Below are positions 23,835 through 30,630 of a stretch of 42,071 nt of DNA, in pieces. The notes beneath the pieces are model-generated. The model was not told the origin of the DNA. It did not search any database and saw only the letters and a program-made list of their open reading frames with translations. Every line of letters begins with the position of its first letter. The first letter of the stretch is position 1. The position numbers and the translations under genes are program-made. Source of the DNA: Deltaproteobacteria bacterium (GTDB lineage Bacteria > Myxococcota_A > Polyangia > Haliangiales > Haliangiaceae); assembly GCA_021413675.1 (NCBI GenBank), contig JAIOQA010000350.1, positions 1-42,071 of the forward strand, given 5' to 3'.

Positions 23835-23851
23835 CGGGGACGGAGCACGCC

Positions 23852-24577
23852 ATGTTCGCGAGCATCAACGCGGTGCAGCCGCTCGGCCTCGCCACCGCCG
23901 GCCTCTCGAGTGTGTTCTGGACGCTCGCGTACCTGCTGATCATCCGGCGCGCCGCGCGCGACCAGAGCTACGGCATGCCGCTGGTCGCGCTCGCCGCAAA
24001 CCTGTCGTGGGAGCTGATCTTCCTGGTCGTGACCATCGCCAAGGACGGCCTCGACATCCGGCTCGCGCTGATCTTGCCGTGGACGATGTTCGATTTCGCG
24101 ATCGCCGCGCAGTGCTACCGCTACGGTCGCCGCGACTTCGCGAATCCGCTGGTCGCGCGCTACTGGCCGGTCGCGCTACCGCTGATCGTGGCGTTCGCCG
24201 CCGCCGTGCTGCTGTCGATCATCCACGAGTTCGCGGATGCGATCGGCTGGTACTGCGCCTTCGGCCAGAACCTCATGATGTCGATCCTGTTCGTCGCGAT
24301 GTTCCTGCGCCGCGACGACCTGCGCGGCCAGTCGATCTACATCGCGGTCTGCAAGCTCTGCGGCACGTTGTTCGCCTTCGTGCTCGCCGTGTTCTGGTCG
24401 CCGCCGACGCTGCACGAGCACTGGACCGCGCTTTTGCCCGATCGCTACACCCCGGTCGCGCCGCTCCTCGTCACGCTCTACGCCGGCGTGTTCGCGTTCG
24501 ACGTCATCTACGTGGCGATGCTCCACCGCAAGCGCCGGGACCTCGGCCTGCCGCCGTGGGCGCTCCGCGACGCGTAG
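23852..24577 (+). CDS. Pyr4/PaxB-type integral membrane terpene cyclase
   Basis: 241 residues with seven predicted transmembrane helices, the same size and topology as the fungal meroterpenoid cyclases Pyr4 and PaxB and the cyclases of actinobacterial drimentine clusters. The family signature N-x-x-W-E is present as NLSWEL (50-55), with Glu54 at the place of the catalytic Glu63 of Pyr4. A C-terminal Asp (Asp217 in FAFDVIYVAML) lies at the place of Asp218 of Pyr4. These enzymes protonate an epoxide or terminal alkene of a prenyl chain to trigger ring closure. The gene is the last of the cluster behind a prenyl synthase and a UbiA prenyltransferase, exactly the context expected. A weak GGAG lies ahead of the ATG. 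No epoxidase gene is in the window. Confidence 0.82.
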   Translation: MFASINAVQPLGLATAGLSSVFWTLAYLLIIRRAARDQSYGMPLVALAANLSWELIFLVVTIAKDGLDIRLALILPWTMFDFAIAAQCYRYGRRDFANPLVARYWPVALPLIVAFAAAVLLSIIHEFADAIGWYCAFGQNLMMSILFVAMFLRRDDLRGQSIYIAVCKLCGTLFAFVLAVFWSPPTLHEHWTALLPDRYTPVAPLLVTLYAGVFAFDVIYVAMLHRKRRDLGLPPWALRDA

Positions 24578-24600
24578 CGCGCGCCACGGCGCCGGGTCGC

Positions 24601-24615
24601 CGATGCAACGCATCG
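24601..24615. repeat. Perfect 6-bp stem hairpin after the terpenoid cluster
   Basis: CGATGC, AAC, GCATCG: a tight hairpin 23 bases after the cyclase stop. A further GCATCG follows at about 24627. There is no T-run. It could help end transcription of the cluster or be a regulatory site for the next gene; neither is shown. Confidence 0.4.
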
Positions 24616-24652
24616 CGCGCGCGGGGCATCGAAGTGACCCATGGGGGGCGCC

Positions 24653-25351
24653 ATGCAATCACACATGCTCACGGAGATCGTCGGTGGCCGCATCTGGGCC
24701 AGTGAGCGGCCCGTATTGTTCAGCGGGGTCCGACTCCGCGCTCGAACATCCGTGGTTCGCCTCGACGATGGGCGCTTGTTGTTGCACAGCCCCGCGCCAC
24801 CCTCCGAGGCCTGGCTGACGCAGCTCGCGGCGCTCGGCGAGGTGAGCTGGCTCGTCGTCCCCAACTGTTTTCATCACCTCGGTACGCCCGCGGCGTCCGC
24901 TGCCTTTCCCGCGGCGAAGATCGTGGCGCCCCGGAGCGCCGCCGCCAAGAATCCCGCGCTGCGCATCGATGTCGACATCCACGACTCGACGTTCGCGGAT
25001 GCCGTTCCGGAATTCGCAGTGATTCCCCTCGAAGGGGTGCCGTTCCTCGACGAGACCCTGCTCTACCATCGGCCCACCGAGACCCTGTTTGGCGCAGACA
25101 TGGTCCTGCGGGCTGACGAGCACGACCACTGGTCGTGGCGCTTCGCGGCGCGCATCACCGGTTGCTACCAGCGGGTGCGCGTCCCGCCCGACGTGAAGAA
25201 GAAGGTCGCGGACAGGGCCGCCGCGTCACGGTCGCTGCAAGCGCTCCAGGCGCTGCCGATCAAGCGGCTCGTGATCTGTCACGGTAGCGTCCTCGAGGAG
25301 GCGCCCCTGGCCCAGCTGGTCGAGGCATGGCGCATGGTCGGGGTGGAGTAG
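24653..25351 (+). CDS. DUF4336-like / degenerate metallo-beta-lactamase-fold protein
   Basis: 232 residues. The ATG at 24653 follows a run of six G that can serve as ribosome site; an in-frame ATG at 24641 is an alternative. The sequence IWASERPVLFSG...RTSVVRLDDGRLLLHSPAPP and VSWLVVPNCFHHLG matches DUF4336-type proteins, which have the metallo-beta-lactamase fold but lack the HxHxDH motif; here only NCFHHLG stands at that place. Later FLDETLLYHRPTETLFGADMV and KRLVICHGSVLEE fit the second half of the fold. There is no signal peptide. Third codon positions look somewhat less GC-biased than in neighbours. Function unknown. Confidence 0.75.
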   Translation: MQSHMLTEIVGGRIWASERPVLFSGVRLRARTSVVRLDDGRLLLHSPAPPSEAWLTQLAALGEVSWLVVPNCFHHLGTPAASAAFPAAKIVAPRSAAAKNPALRIDVDIHDSTFADAVPEFAVIPLEGVPFLDETLLYHRPTETLFGADMVLRADEHDHWSWRFAARITGCYQRVRVPPDVKKKVADRAAASRSLQALQALPIKRLVICHGSVLEEAPLAQLVEAWRMVGVE

Positions 25352-25475
25352 TCACGGGCGGCGCAGACCGGCAGACCGCAGAGCGTGCAAACGCCCTGGA
25401 TGGCGGTTCCATTCCGCGCGCATCCGCGGCGCGAGACCAGCGGCGCAGCGCGAGGTCACGGCGTACGCTCGGCGC
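25352..25475 (+). other. Intergenic region with TACGCT element before the next start
   Basis: No gene is apparent in these 124 bases. A short inverted repeat of CCGCG and CGCGG arms occurs near 25420. TACGCT at 25464-25469 ends six bases before the GTG at 25476, matching the arrangement before 10648 and hinting at a leaderless transcript. Confidence 0.35.
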
Positions 25476-26312
25476 GTGCGCACGCTCGACTCGCGAGTTC
25501 TTCGTCCGGATCGCCACCTCGCACGCGGGCCCGCGCTCGCGCTCGCGGTCGCGCTGATCGGTTGCCATCCGCCGTCGCCGACGACGATCGCGAACCACGC
25601 CGGCAGCGGCAGCGCGATCCGCGTCGAGGCCGCGGCGCTGCCGGGCTGGCTCGCCCTCGCCCCGCGCGCGGATCGGCAGACCGGCGCGGACTGGCTGCCG
25701 GTCTCGACGGTCGCGTCGGTGATCGTGCCGGATCTGAATCCGCGCACGCCGCCCGCGCCGATGACCGCGGTCGGCGCTGATGGCACGGCGGCGGCGGTGA
25801 CGCTCGGTGAGCCCGCGACGATCGGCTACGGCTGCGACGGGGGCACGCTGGCGGCGATGACGGCGCGCGGTCCGGCGATGGCGCCCGGGATCGTGTGGCT
25901 CGTGCCGCGCGATCTGCCGTCGGGCTGGCACCCGCGCGGCATCCCGCTGGTGGTGCGCGAGCATGCGGCGCACCACGCGCGCTGGCAGGCCGGCGACGCG
26001 ACGGTCGACGTGCACATCACCGGCGACGCGGGCGGCACGCTCACGATCGACGGCAATGGCGCGCACCACGCCGAGGACTTCGAGGTCCACATGATGGACG
26101 GCGCCGACGCGCCGCACCTGTCGCTCGACGAGGACCGGCCGATCGCGACGCCGATCCCGGTCGCCGCGTTCGAGGTCGTGCCCGACGGCGCGATCATCGT
26201 GGTCGCGATGATCGCCGGCTACGAGGGCGTCACGCTGTCGAGCTGGCTCGTCGATCACGGCGAGGTCGCTGCTGCGCCGCTCTCGCTCTACCTGTATCAG
26301 TGCGCGTTCTGA
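25476..26312 (+). CDS. Lipoprotein of unknown function
   Basis: 278 residues from a GTG start at 25476. The N-terminus has an Arg-rich n-region, then LARGPALALAVALIGC with lipobox L-I-G-C at Cys30. The mature domain is beta-rich with many Gly, Asp and His. It includes TIGYGCDGGTLAAMTARGP, a His-rich stretch (REHAAHHARW) and FEVVPDGAIIVVAMIAGYEG. No family was recognised. The last 16 bases overlap the end of the convergent small membrane protein gene at 26297. Confidence 0.72.
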   Translation: MRTLDSRVLRPDRHLARGPALALAVALIGCHPPSPTTIANHAGSGSAIRVEAAALPGWLALAPRADRQTGADWLPVSTVASVIVPDLNPRTPPAPMTAVGADGTAAAVTLGEPATIGYGCDGGTLAAMTARGPAMAPGIVWLVPRDLPSGWHPRGIPLVVREHAAHHARWQAGDATVDVHITGDAGGTLTIDGNGAHHAEDFEVHMMDGADAPHLSLDEDRPIATPIPVAAFEVVPDGAIIVVAMIAGYEGVTLSSWLVDHGEVAAAPLSLYLYQCAF

Positions 26313-26644
26313 TCGGGCGCGGCGGCGCCGATCCGCTCGTACCGCGCGGACGCGGCGCGCTCGAGGAAGGGGGTGCCGGGCGGAATCACACGGCGCACCC
26401 GCTTGCAGACGTGGAGCAGGCTGAGCGCCATCGAGACCTGAAACTGGCCGAAGAGTTTGCCGCGGCCGATGGCCTCGCGCAGCTCCCGCGGCGACAGCTG
26501 GCGGCGGTCACCGAGGGCATCGAGCAGCGCGATCGGCAAGCCTCGCGCGCGGCGCAGCTCGATCCAGTACCAGAGCCACCCGCCCCCGACCATCAGCGCC
26601 CCGATCACCGCCCCCTGCACCATCGCGAACAGCATGCGGCTCAT
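26297..26644 (-). CDS. Small single-pass membrane protein, unknown
   Basis: 115 residues. One transmembrane helix at about 5-28 (LFAMVQGAVIGALMVGGGWLWYWIEL), then a basic cytosolic tail (RRARGLPIALLDALGDRRQLSPRELREAIGRGKLFG) and a C-terminal stretch with KRVRRVIPPG. The central QLSPRELREAI segment could be a short helical binding motif. It is a real gene candidate because of its hydrophobic pattern and consistent codon use, but no family is recognised. It overlaps the convergent lipoprotein gene by 16 bases and lies 45 bases downstream of chrA. Confidence 0.65.
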   Translation of the reverse strand: MSRMLFAMVQGAVIGALMVGGGWLWYWIELRRARGLPIALLDALGDRRQLSPRELREAIGRGKLFGQFQVSMALSLLHVCKRVRRVIPPGTPFLERAASARYERIGAAAPDQNAH

Positions 26645-26688
26645 CTACTACACGCGCGGACACAGGTCGAGCCCCGCGGCCGATCAGG

Positions 26689-27834
26689 TCACGTCGCGCT
26701 CCACACCGCCAGGCCGACCGCGCCGGCGGCCAGGATCACGAGCGGCTCGGGCACCTTCTTGATCCGCGTGATGACCGCGAGCGCGCCGAGCCCGATCAGC
26801 GCGGTGGGCACGTCGACGATCGCGCGCCGGCCGAGGACGACCGCGGCGCCGCCGATCGCGCCCGCCGCGGCGGCGGTCACGCCATCGACGAACGCGCGCA
26901 CGCGGCGATCATCGGCGAAGCGCCGGAAGTACGGCGCCGGCACGATCACGAACAGCCAGCACGGCAGGAACACGCCGGCGGCCGCGACCGTCGCGCCGAC
27001 CGGCCCCGCCACCAGGTAGCCGATGAACGCGACGGTGATCACGACCGGCCCGGGCGAGATCATCGCGATCGCGACCGCGTCGAGGAACTGCTGATCGGTG
27101 AGCCAGTGGTGCTGCTCGACCACGCCGCCGTGCAGGAACGGCACGATCGCCAGGCCGCTGCCGAACACGACCGCGCCGGCCTGCGCGAAGAACAGGAACA
27201 GCGTGAGGAGCGTGCCGCCGGTCGCGATGCCGCCGATGCCCGCGAACAGCCACGGCGGGACGATCATAGCGGCGCGCGCGCGCGGCCATTCGACCGCGAG
27301 CACGACCACGCCGCTGGCCAGGAACAGCCAGATGATCTCCTGCTCGGTCAGCGCCACGACCGCGGCGTTGGCCGCCGCGATCGCCCACAGCAACCACCGC
27401 CGGCCGAGGGTCAGCGCGCCGAGCTTGACCGCGCTGCGCGCGATGATCGCGATCACCGCGGCGCCCACGCCGTAGAACAGGCCCTGCATCCACGCGAGCC
27501 CGCCAGCGTGCACGTACAGCGCGGACAGGCAGAGCACCATCAGGAACGACGGCAACACGAACGCGATCGCGACGACGGTCGCGCCCAGGATCCGGCCGCG
27601 CACCCAGCCGAGGTAGATCGCGAGCTGCGCCGCGAGCGGCCCGGGCGCGAGCTGCGCGAGCGCGAGCCCCTGCTTGAAGTCGTCGGGCGCGATCCAGCCG
27701 CGGCGCTCGACCAGATCGCGCTGCATGTAGCCCGCGAGCGCGATCGGACCGCCGAAGCCGAGCGCGCCCAGGCGCAGGAAGTACCTCGCGAGCTGCGCCA
27801 GCGTGGGCTCGCGCGCCGTCGCCACCTCGCTCAC
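26689..27834 (-). CDS. chrA: Chromate transporter ChrA, long-chain two-domain form
   Basis: 381 residues, the length of the two-domain CHR family. The N-terminal domain shows YFLRLGALGFGGPIALAGYM and LAQLAPGPLAAQLAIYLGW; the second domain repeats the pattern as FFAQAGAVVFGSGLAIVPFL, then AIAMISPGPVVITVAFIGYL. These duplicated F-x-x-L-G-x-x-x-F-G-G and P-G-P motifs are diagnostic. ChrA exports chromate using the membrane potential. The GTG start at 27834 overlaps the stop of the SOD gene (GTGA), so chrA is translationally coupled to it. With chrB divergent beyond the SOD gene, this is a rearranged chr operon. Chromate export is the likely role. Confidence 0.93.
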   Translation of the reverse strand: MSEVATAREPTLAQLARYFLRLGALGFGGPIALAGYMQRDLVERRGWIAPDDFKQGLALAQLAPGPLAAQLAIYLGWVRGRILGATVVAIAFVLPSFLMVLCLSALYVHAGGLAWMQGLFYGVGAAVIAIIARSAVKLGALTLGRRWLLWAIAAANAAVVALTEQEIIWLFLASGVVVLAVEWPRARAAMIVPPWLFAGIGGIATGGTLLTLFLFFAQAGAVVFGSGLAIVPFLHGGVVEQHHWLTDQQFLDAVAIAMISPGPVVITVAFIGYLVAGPVGATVAAAGVFLPCWLFVIVPAPYFRRFADDRRVRAFVDGVTAAAAGAIGGAAVVLGRRAIVDVPTALIGLGALAVITRIKKVPEPLVILAAGAVGLAVWSAT

Positions 27835-28550
27835 CCGAGCGCGGCCCGGGCCTTGAGCGCGCGCGCGTAGCGGTCCTCGACCGCGTGCCACGCGACGTTC
27901 TTGAAGAACGCGTCGATGTAGGCCGCGTGATCGGCGCCGTAGTCGAGCGCGTACGCGTGCTCGTACATGTCGAGCACCAGCAGCGGCGAGCCATGGGCGA
28001 TCGCCTGGGTGTGGTTCGCCGACGAGGCGATGCGCACGTCGCCGTCGTGGAACGACAGCGCCAGCACGACCCAGCCGCTGCCGCCGCCGAGGCCCATCGC
28101 GGCGGCGCGGAACGCCGCCTCCCACGCGGCCGCGCCGAGATCGGCGCCGAGCCGCTTGTCGAGCGCGCCCGAGCGCTTGCCGTCACCACCGAGGTTGCCG
28201 AAGTAGCGCTCGTGCAGGATCACCGAGTTGAGGTAGGTCAGCTCCTTCTCGCGCAGGCCCGCGACCAGGTACGGCGCGGCGTCCTTGCCGAGCGCCGCGA
28301 GGTCGGCCTCGACCTTGTTCAGGTTCTTCACCGCGCCCGCGTAGTTCTTGTCGTGGTGCGAGGTGATGAGCTTCTCGGAGATGCCGGCCAGCGCGCCGGC
28401 CTTGAACGGCAGCGGCACCGGCGCGTGCGAGCCCGGCGCGGGGTTCGCGCCCGCCGACGGCGGCCTGGCCGCGCCCGCGAGCGCGCCGTGGGCCAGGAGG
28501 ATCGCGCCGCCGGTCGCGGCGGCGCCAGTCAACAGCTCTCGACGATGCAT
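27831..28550 (-). CDS. chrC: Tat-exported iron/manganese superoxide dismutase (ChrC-like)
   Basis: 239 residues. A twin-arginine signal starts the protein (MHRRELLTGAAATGGAILLA), with a Pro/Ala linker to about 48. The SOD domain follows: SHHDKNYAGAVKNLN (64-78), LNSVILHERYFGNLGG (107-122), SGWVVLALSFHDG (158-170) and VLDMYEHAYALDYG (192-205). By hand alignment the metal ligands His65, His113, Asp194 and His198 are all kept. Second-shell positions equivalent to His30, His31 and Tyr34 of E. coli MnSOD appear as Asn69, Tyr70 and Ala73, which is unusual. In Ochrobactrum tritici the chrBACF operon includes the SOD chrC, so this gene probably protects against superoxide formed during chromate reduction. 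AAGGAG precedes the ATG; the promoter is shared with chrB. Confidence 0.92.
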   Translation of the reverse strand: MHRRELLTGAAATGGAILLAHGALAGAARPPSAGANPAPGSHAPVPLPFKAGALAGISEKLITSHHDKNYAGAVKNLNKVEADLAALGKDAAPYLVAGLREKELTYLNSVILHERYFGNLGGDGKRSGALDKRLGADLGAAAWEAAFRAAAMGLGGGSGWVVLALSFHDGDVRIASSANHTQAIAHGSPLLVLDMYEHAYALDYGADHAAYIDAFFKNVAWHAVEDRYARALKARAALG

Positions 28551-28576
28551 GGCCAGCTCCTTGCGATTGAGCCTGA

Positions 28577-28606
28577 TTGATACGCTTGTTTCACGCGTGA
28601 TACAAC
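28577..28606 (+). promoter_or_regulatory. Face-to-face promoters of chrB (+) and chrC-chrA (-)
   Basis: On the + strand, TTGATA (28577-28582) and TACAAC (28601-28606) are an 18-base-spaced -35/-10 pair for chrB, whose GTG lies 9 bases after the -10. On the minus strand, TTGTAT (28605-28600) and TATCAA (28582-28577) form a 17-base-spaced pair for the SOD gene. The two promoters occupy the same DNA, and the palindrome sits between their elements. Confidence 0.5.
28586..28605. promoter_or_regulatory. 20-bp near-perfect palindrome, probable ChrB operator
   Basis: TTGTTTCACGCGTGATACAA differs from its own reverse complement at only one base pair (positions 28590 and 28601). The core TCACGCGTGA is perfect. 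It overlaps the -10 and -35 elements of both divergent promoters, so a bound dimer would block both. ChrB is known as the chromate-responsive regulator of chr operons, making it the natural ligand; that is inference. Confidence 0.7.
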
Positions 28607-28615
28607 GAGCACACC

Positions 28616-29620
28616 GTGAGGCCCGACGAGCGATGGCTGCTGCTGATCCATCAGCTCCCGGCCGCGCCCGCGTACCTGCGAGTCAAGGTGTGGCGTCGGC
28701 TGCAGCGCATCGGCGCGATCGGCCTGCGCGGCTCGGTCTACATCCTGCCGCGCGGCGACCAGGCGCTCGAGGACTTCCAGTGGCTCGCGCGCGAGATCAC
28801 CGCCGCGAAGGGCGAGGCCTCGATCTGTGAGGCCCGCTTCGTGCTCGGCGCCAGCGACGCCGAGCTCGAGGCGATGTTCCGCGCCGCGCGCGACGTCGAC
28901 TACCAGGCGCTCGCCGCGCAGGTGCGCGCGCTCGCCCGGCGCTTCACGAAGCGCCCGCCCCCCGACGCCGCCGACGCGATCGCCGCGCTGCGCGCGCGCA
29001 AGGCCGAGATCGTCGCGATCGACTTCTTCGGCGCGCCGGGCCGCGAGGCGGTCGCCGGGCTGCTCGCCGATCTCGAGCGCCGGCTCTCCGGACCCGCGAC
29101 CGCGCCGGTGGTCCGCGCGCGCGATCACCGCGGCCGCACCTGGGTCACGCGCAGCGGCATCCAGGTCGATCGGATCGCCTCGGCGTGGCTCATCCGCCGC
29201 TTCATCGATCCCGAGGCCACGTTTCGCTTCGTCGCGGCGAAGGCCTACGTCCACGCGCCCGGCGAGCTGCGCTTCGACATGTCCGACGGCGAGTTCACGC
29301 ACGAGGGCGAGTGGTGCAGCTTCGAGACGCTGGTCCACCGCTTCGGGCTGACCGATCCCGCGCTCCACGCGATCGCCGAGATCATCCACGACATCGATCT
29401 CAAGGACGACCGGTTCGCGCGACCGGAGGCGGCCGGCCTCGCCCACGTGCTCGCGGGCCTCGCGAGCGCGCACCCCGACGACGCCCAGCGCCTCGCGCGC
29501 GGCGCGCAGCTGTTCGACGATCTCTACGCCTACTTCGCGTCGCGCCCCCCGGAGCGGACCGCGCGCACGAGGGCGCGGGCGCCGCGCGCGAAGGCCGCAC
29601 CGCGGAAGCGATCGTCATGA
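28616..29620 (+). CDS. chrB: Chromate resistance regulator ChrB
   Basis: 334 residues from a GTG start at 28616, close behind the promoter. The N-terminal ChrB domain is clear (RWLLLIHQLPAAPAYLRVKVWRRLQRIGAIGLRGSVYILP, then DFQWLAREITAAKGEA). The C-terminal domain follows: TWVTRSGIQVDRIASAWLIRRFIDPEATFRFV, FDMSDGEFTHEGEWCSFETLVHRFGL and IIHDIDLKDDRF, the His/Cys-containing conserved block. ChrB acts as chromate-sensing transcriptional regulator of chr genes in O. tritici. It is transcribed divergently from the SOD-chrA pair across a palindromic operator, and its TGA overlaps an in-frame start of the beta-propeller lipoprotein gene (ATGA). The Arg/Lys-rich tail may help DNA binding. Confidence 0.93.
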   Translation: MRPDERWLLLIHQLPAAPAYLRVKVWRRLQRIGAIGLRGSVYILPRGDQALEDFQWLAREITAAKGEASICEARFVLGASDAELEAMFRAARDVDYQALAAQVRALARRFTKRPPPDAADAIAALRARKAEIVAIDFFGAPGREAVAGLLADLERRLSGPATAPVVRARDHRGRTWVTRSGIQVDRIASAWLIRRFIDPEATFRFVAAKAYVHAPGELRFDMSDGEFTHEGEWCSFETLVHRFGLTDPALHAIAEIIHDIDLKDDRFARPEAAGLAHVLAGLASAHPDDAQRLARGAQLFDDLYAYFASRPPERTARTRARAPRAKAAPRKRSS

Positions 29621-30630
29621 CCCCGCACGTCCCGAGGCCCCCCATGCGTCGCGCGCTCGTCCTCTCCGCCGTCGCCGCCTGCAGCCATCCCACCGGTGGC
29701 GGGCTGCTCACCCACGTCACCGACGTTGCGATGCCCGGCCGCGCGACCCGCTTCGACTACCAGGAGGTGAGCGCCGGGCAAGGGCAGCTCGTGGTCGCGC
29801 ACATGGACGACGACGCCGTGCTCGTCCTCGATCTCCGCGACGGCGCGGTGCGCGCGCAGCTCACGGGCATCGCGACCCCGCGCGGGGTCGCGGTCGCCGA
29901 GGAGCTCGGCCTGATCTTCGTGACCAGCATGCCGGACCGCCTCGTGATCATCGACAGCCACACGCTGCAGGAGGTCGCGCGCGTCGCGACCGGCGCGGGC
30001 CCCGATGGCGACGCCTGGGATCCGGTCGATCAGATCGTGGGCGTCTCCGATCAGCGCGACGGTGCGCTGTCGCTCATCGCCGGCGCCGGTCGCGGCACGC
30101 GCACGCCGGTCGCGCTCGGCGTCGAGACCGGCAACGTCACCTACGACGCGCCGCGCGGCTGGTTCTGGATCACGGTCGTGACCGCGAGCCCACCGGATCA
30201 GCTGGTCGCGGTCGATCCGAAGACCGCGGCGGTCACCGCGCGGATCGCCCTGCCCGGCTGCGGCGGCGCCCACGGGCTGCGGCTGCACCCCGATGGCCAG
30301 AGCGCCTACGTCGCGTGCGAGGACGACGATCGGCTCGCGCGCGTCGACCTCGGCGGCGACCACGCCCTGTCGACGGCGCCGACCGGCAAGGGCCCCGACG
30401 TCATGGCCCTCGATCCGGTGCGCGGCTGGCTGTACGTCGCGGCCGAGCACGGCGAGCTGAGCGTGTTCGATCTCCAGCAGCCCGGCGTCGCGCTGGTCGG
30501 CCGCCAGGCCGTCGGCGATCACGCCCACACGGTCGCGGTCGATCCCGCGACCCACCGCGTGTTCCTGCCGCTGCCCGCCGGCGACGACGGGACGCCGGTG
30601 CTGCGGATCATGCGCCCCGCCGAGAACTGA
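29617..30630 (+). CDS. YVTN-type beta-propeller lipoprotein
   Basis: 337 residues from ATG 29617 (ATGA overlap with chrB). ATG 29644, with GAGG upstream, gives a tidier signal MRRALVLSAVAAC and is equally likely; the lipidated Cys is the same. The mature part repeats blades of about 40-45 residues with the pattern D-x-x-L-x-V-x-D-x-x-T/G (DDAVLVLDLRDGAVRAQL, DRLVIIDSHTLQEVARV, DQLVAVDPKTAAVTARI, GELSVFDLQQPGVALV), interspersed with GLRLHPDGQSAYVACED and DPVRGWLYVAAEHG, as in YVTN/SMP-30-like propellers. A ligand-binding or scaffold role in the envelope is likely. Coupling to chrB may mean expression under chromate stress. Its stop and that of the convergent gene share TGATCA. Confidence 0.85.
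   Translation: MTPHVPRPPMRRALVLSAVAACSHPTGGGLLTHVTDVAMPGRATRFDYQEVSAGQGQLVVAHMDDDAVLVLDLRDGAVRAQLTGIATPRGVAVAEELGLIFVTSMPDRLVIIDSHTLQEVARVATGAGPDGDAWDPVDQIVGVSDQRDGALSLIAGAGRGTRTPVALGVETGNVTYDAPRGWFWITVVTASPPDQLVAVDPKTAAVTARIALPGCGGAHGLRLHPDGQSAYVACEDDDRLARVDLGGDHALSTAPTGKGPDVMALDPVRGWLYVAAEHGELSVFDLQQPGVALVGRQAVGDHAHTVAVDPATHRVFLPLPAGDDGTPVLRIMRPAEN

Noticed and set aside
24601..24615. Factor-independent terminator after the terpenoid cluster
   Set aside because: The hairpin is short and lacks a following T-run on the + strand.
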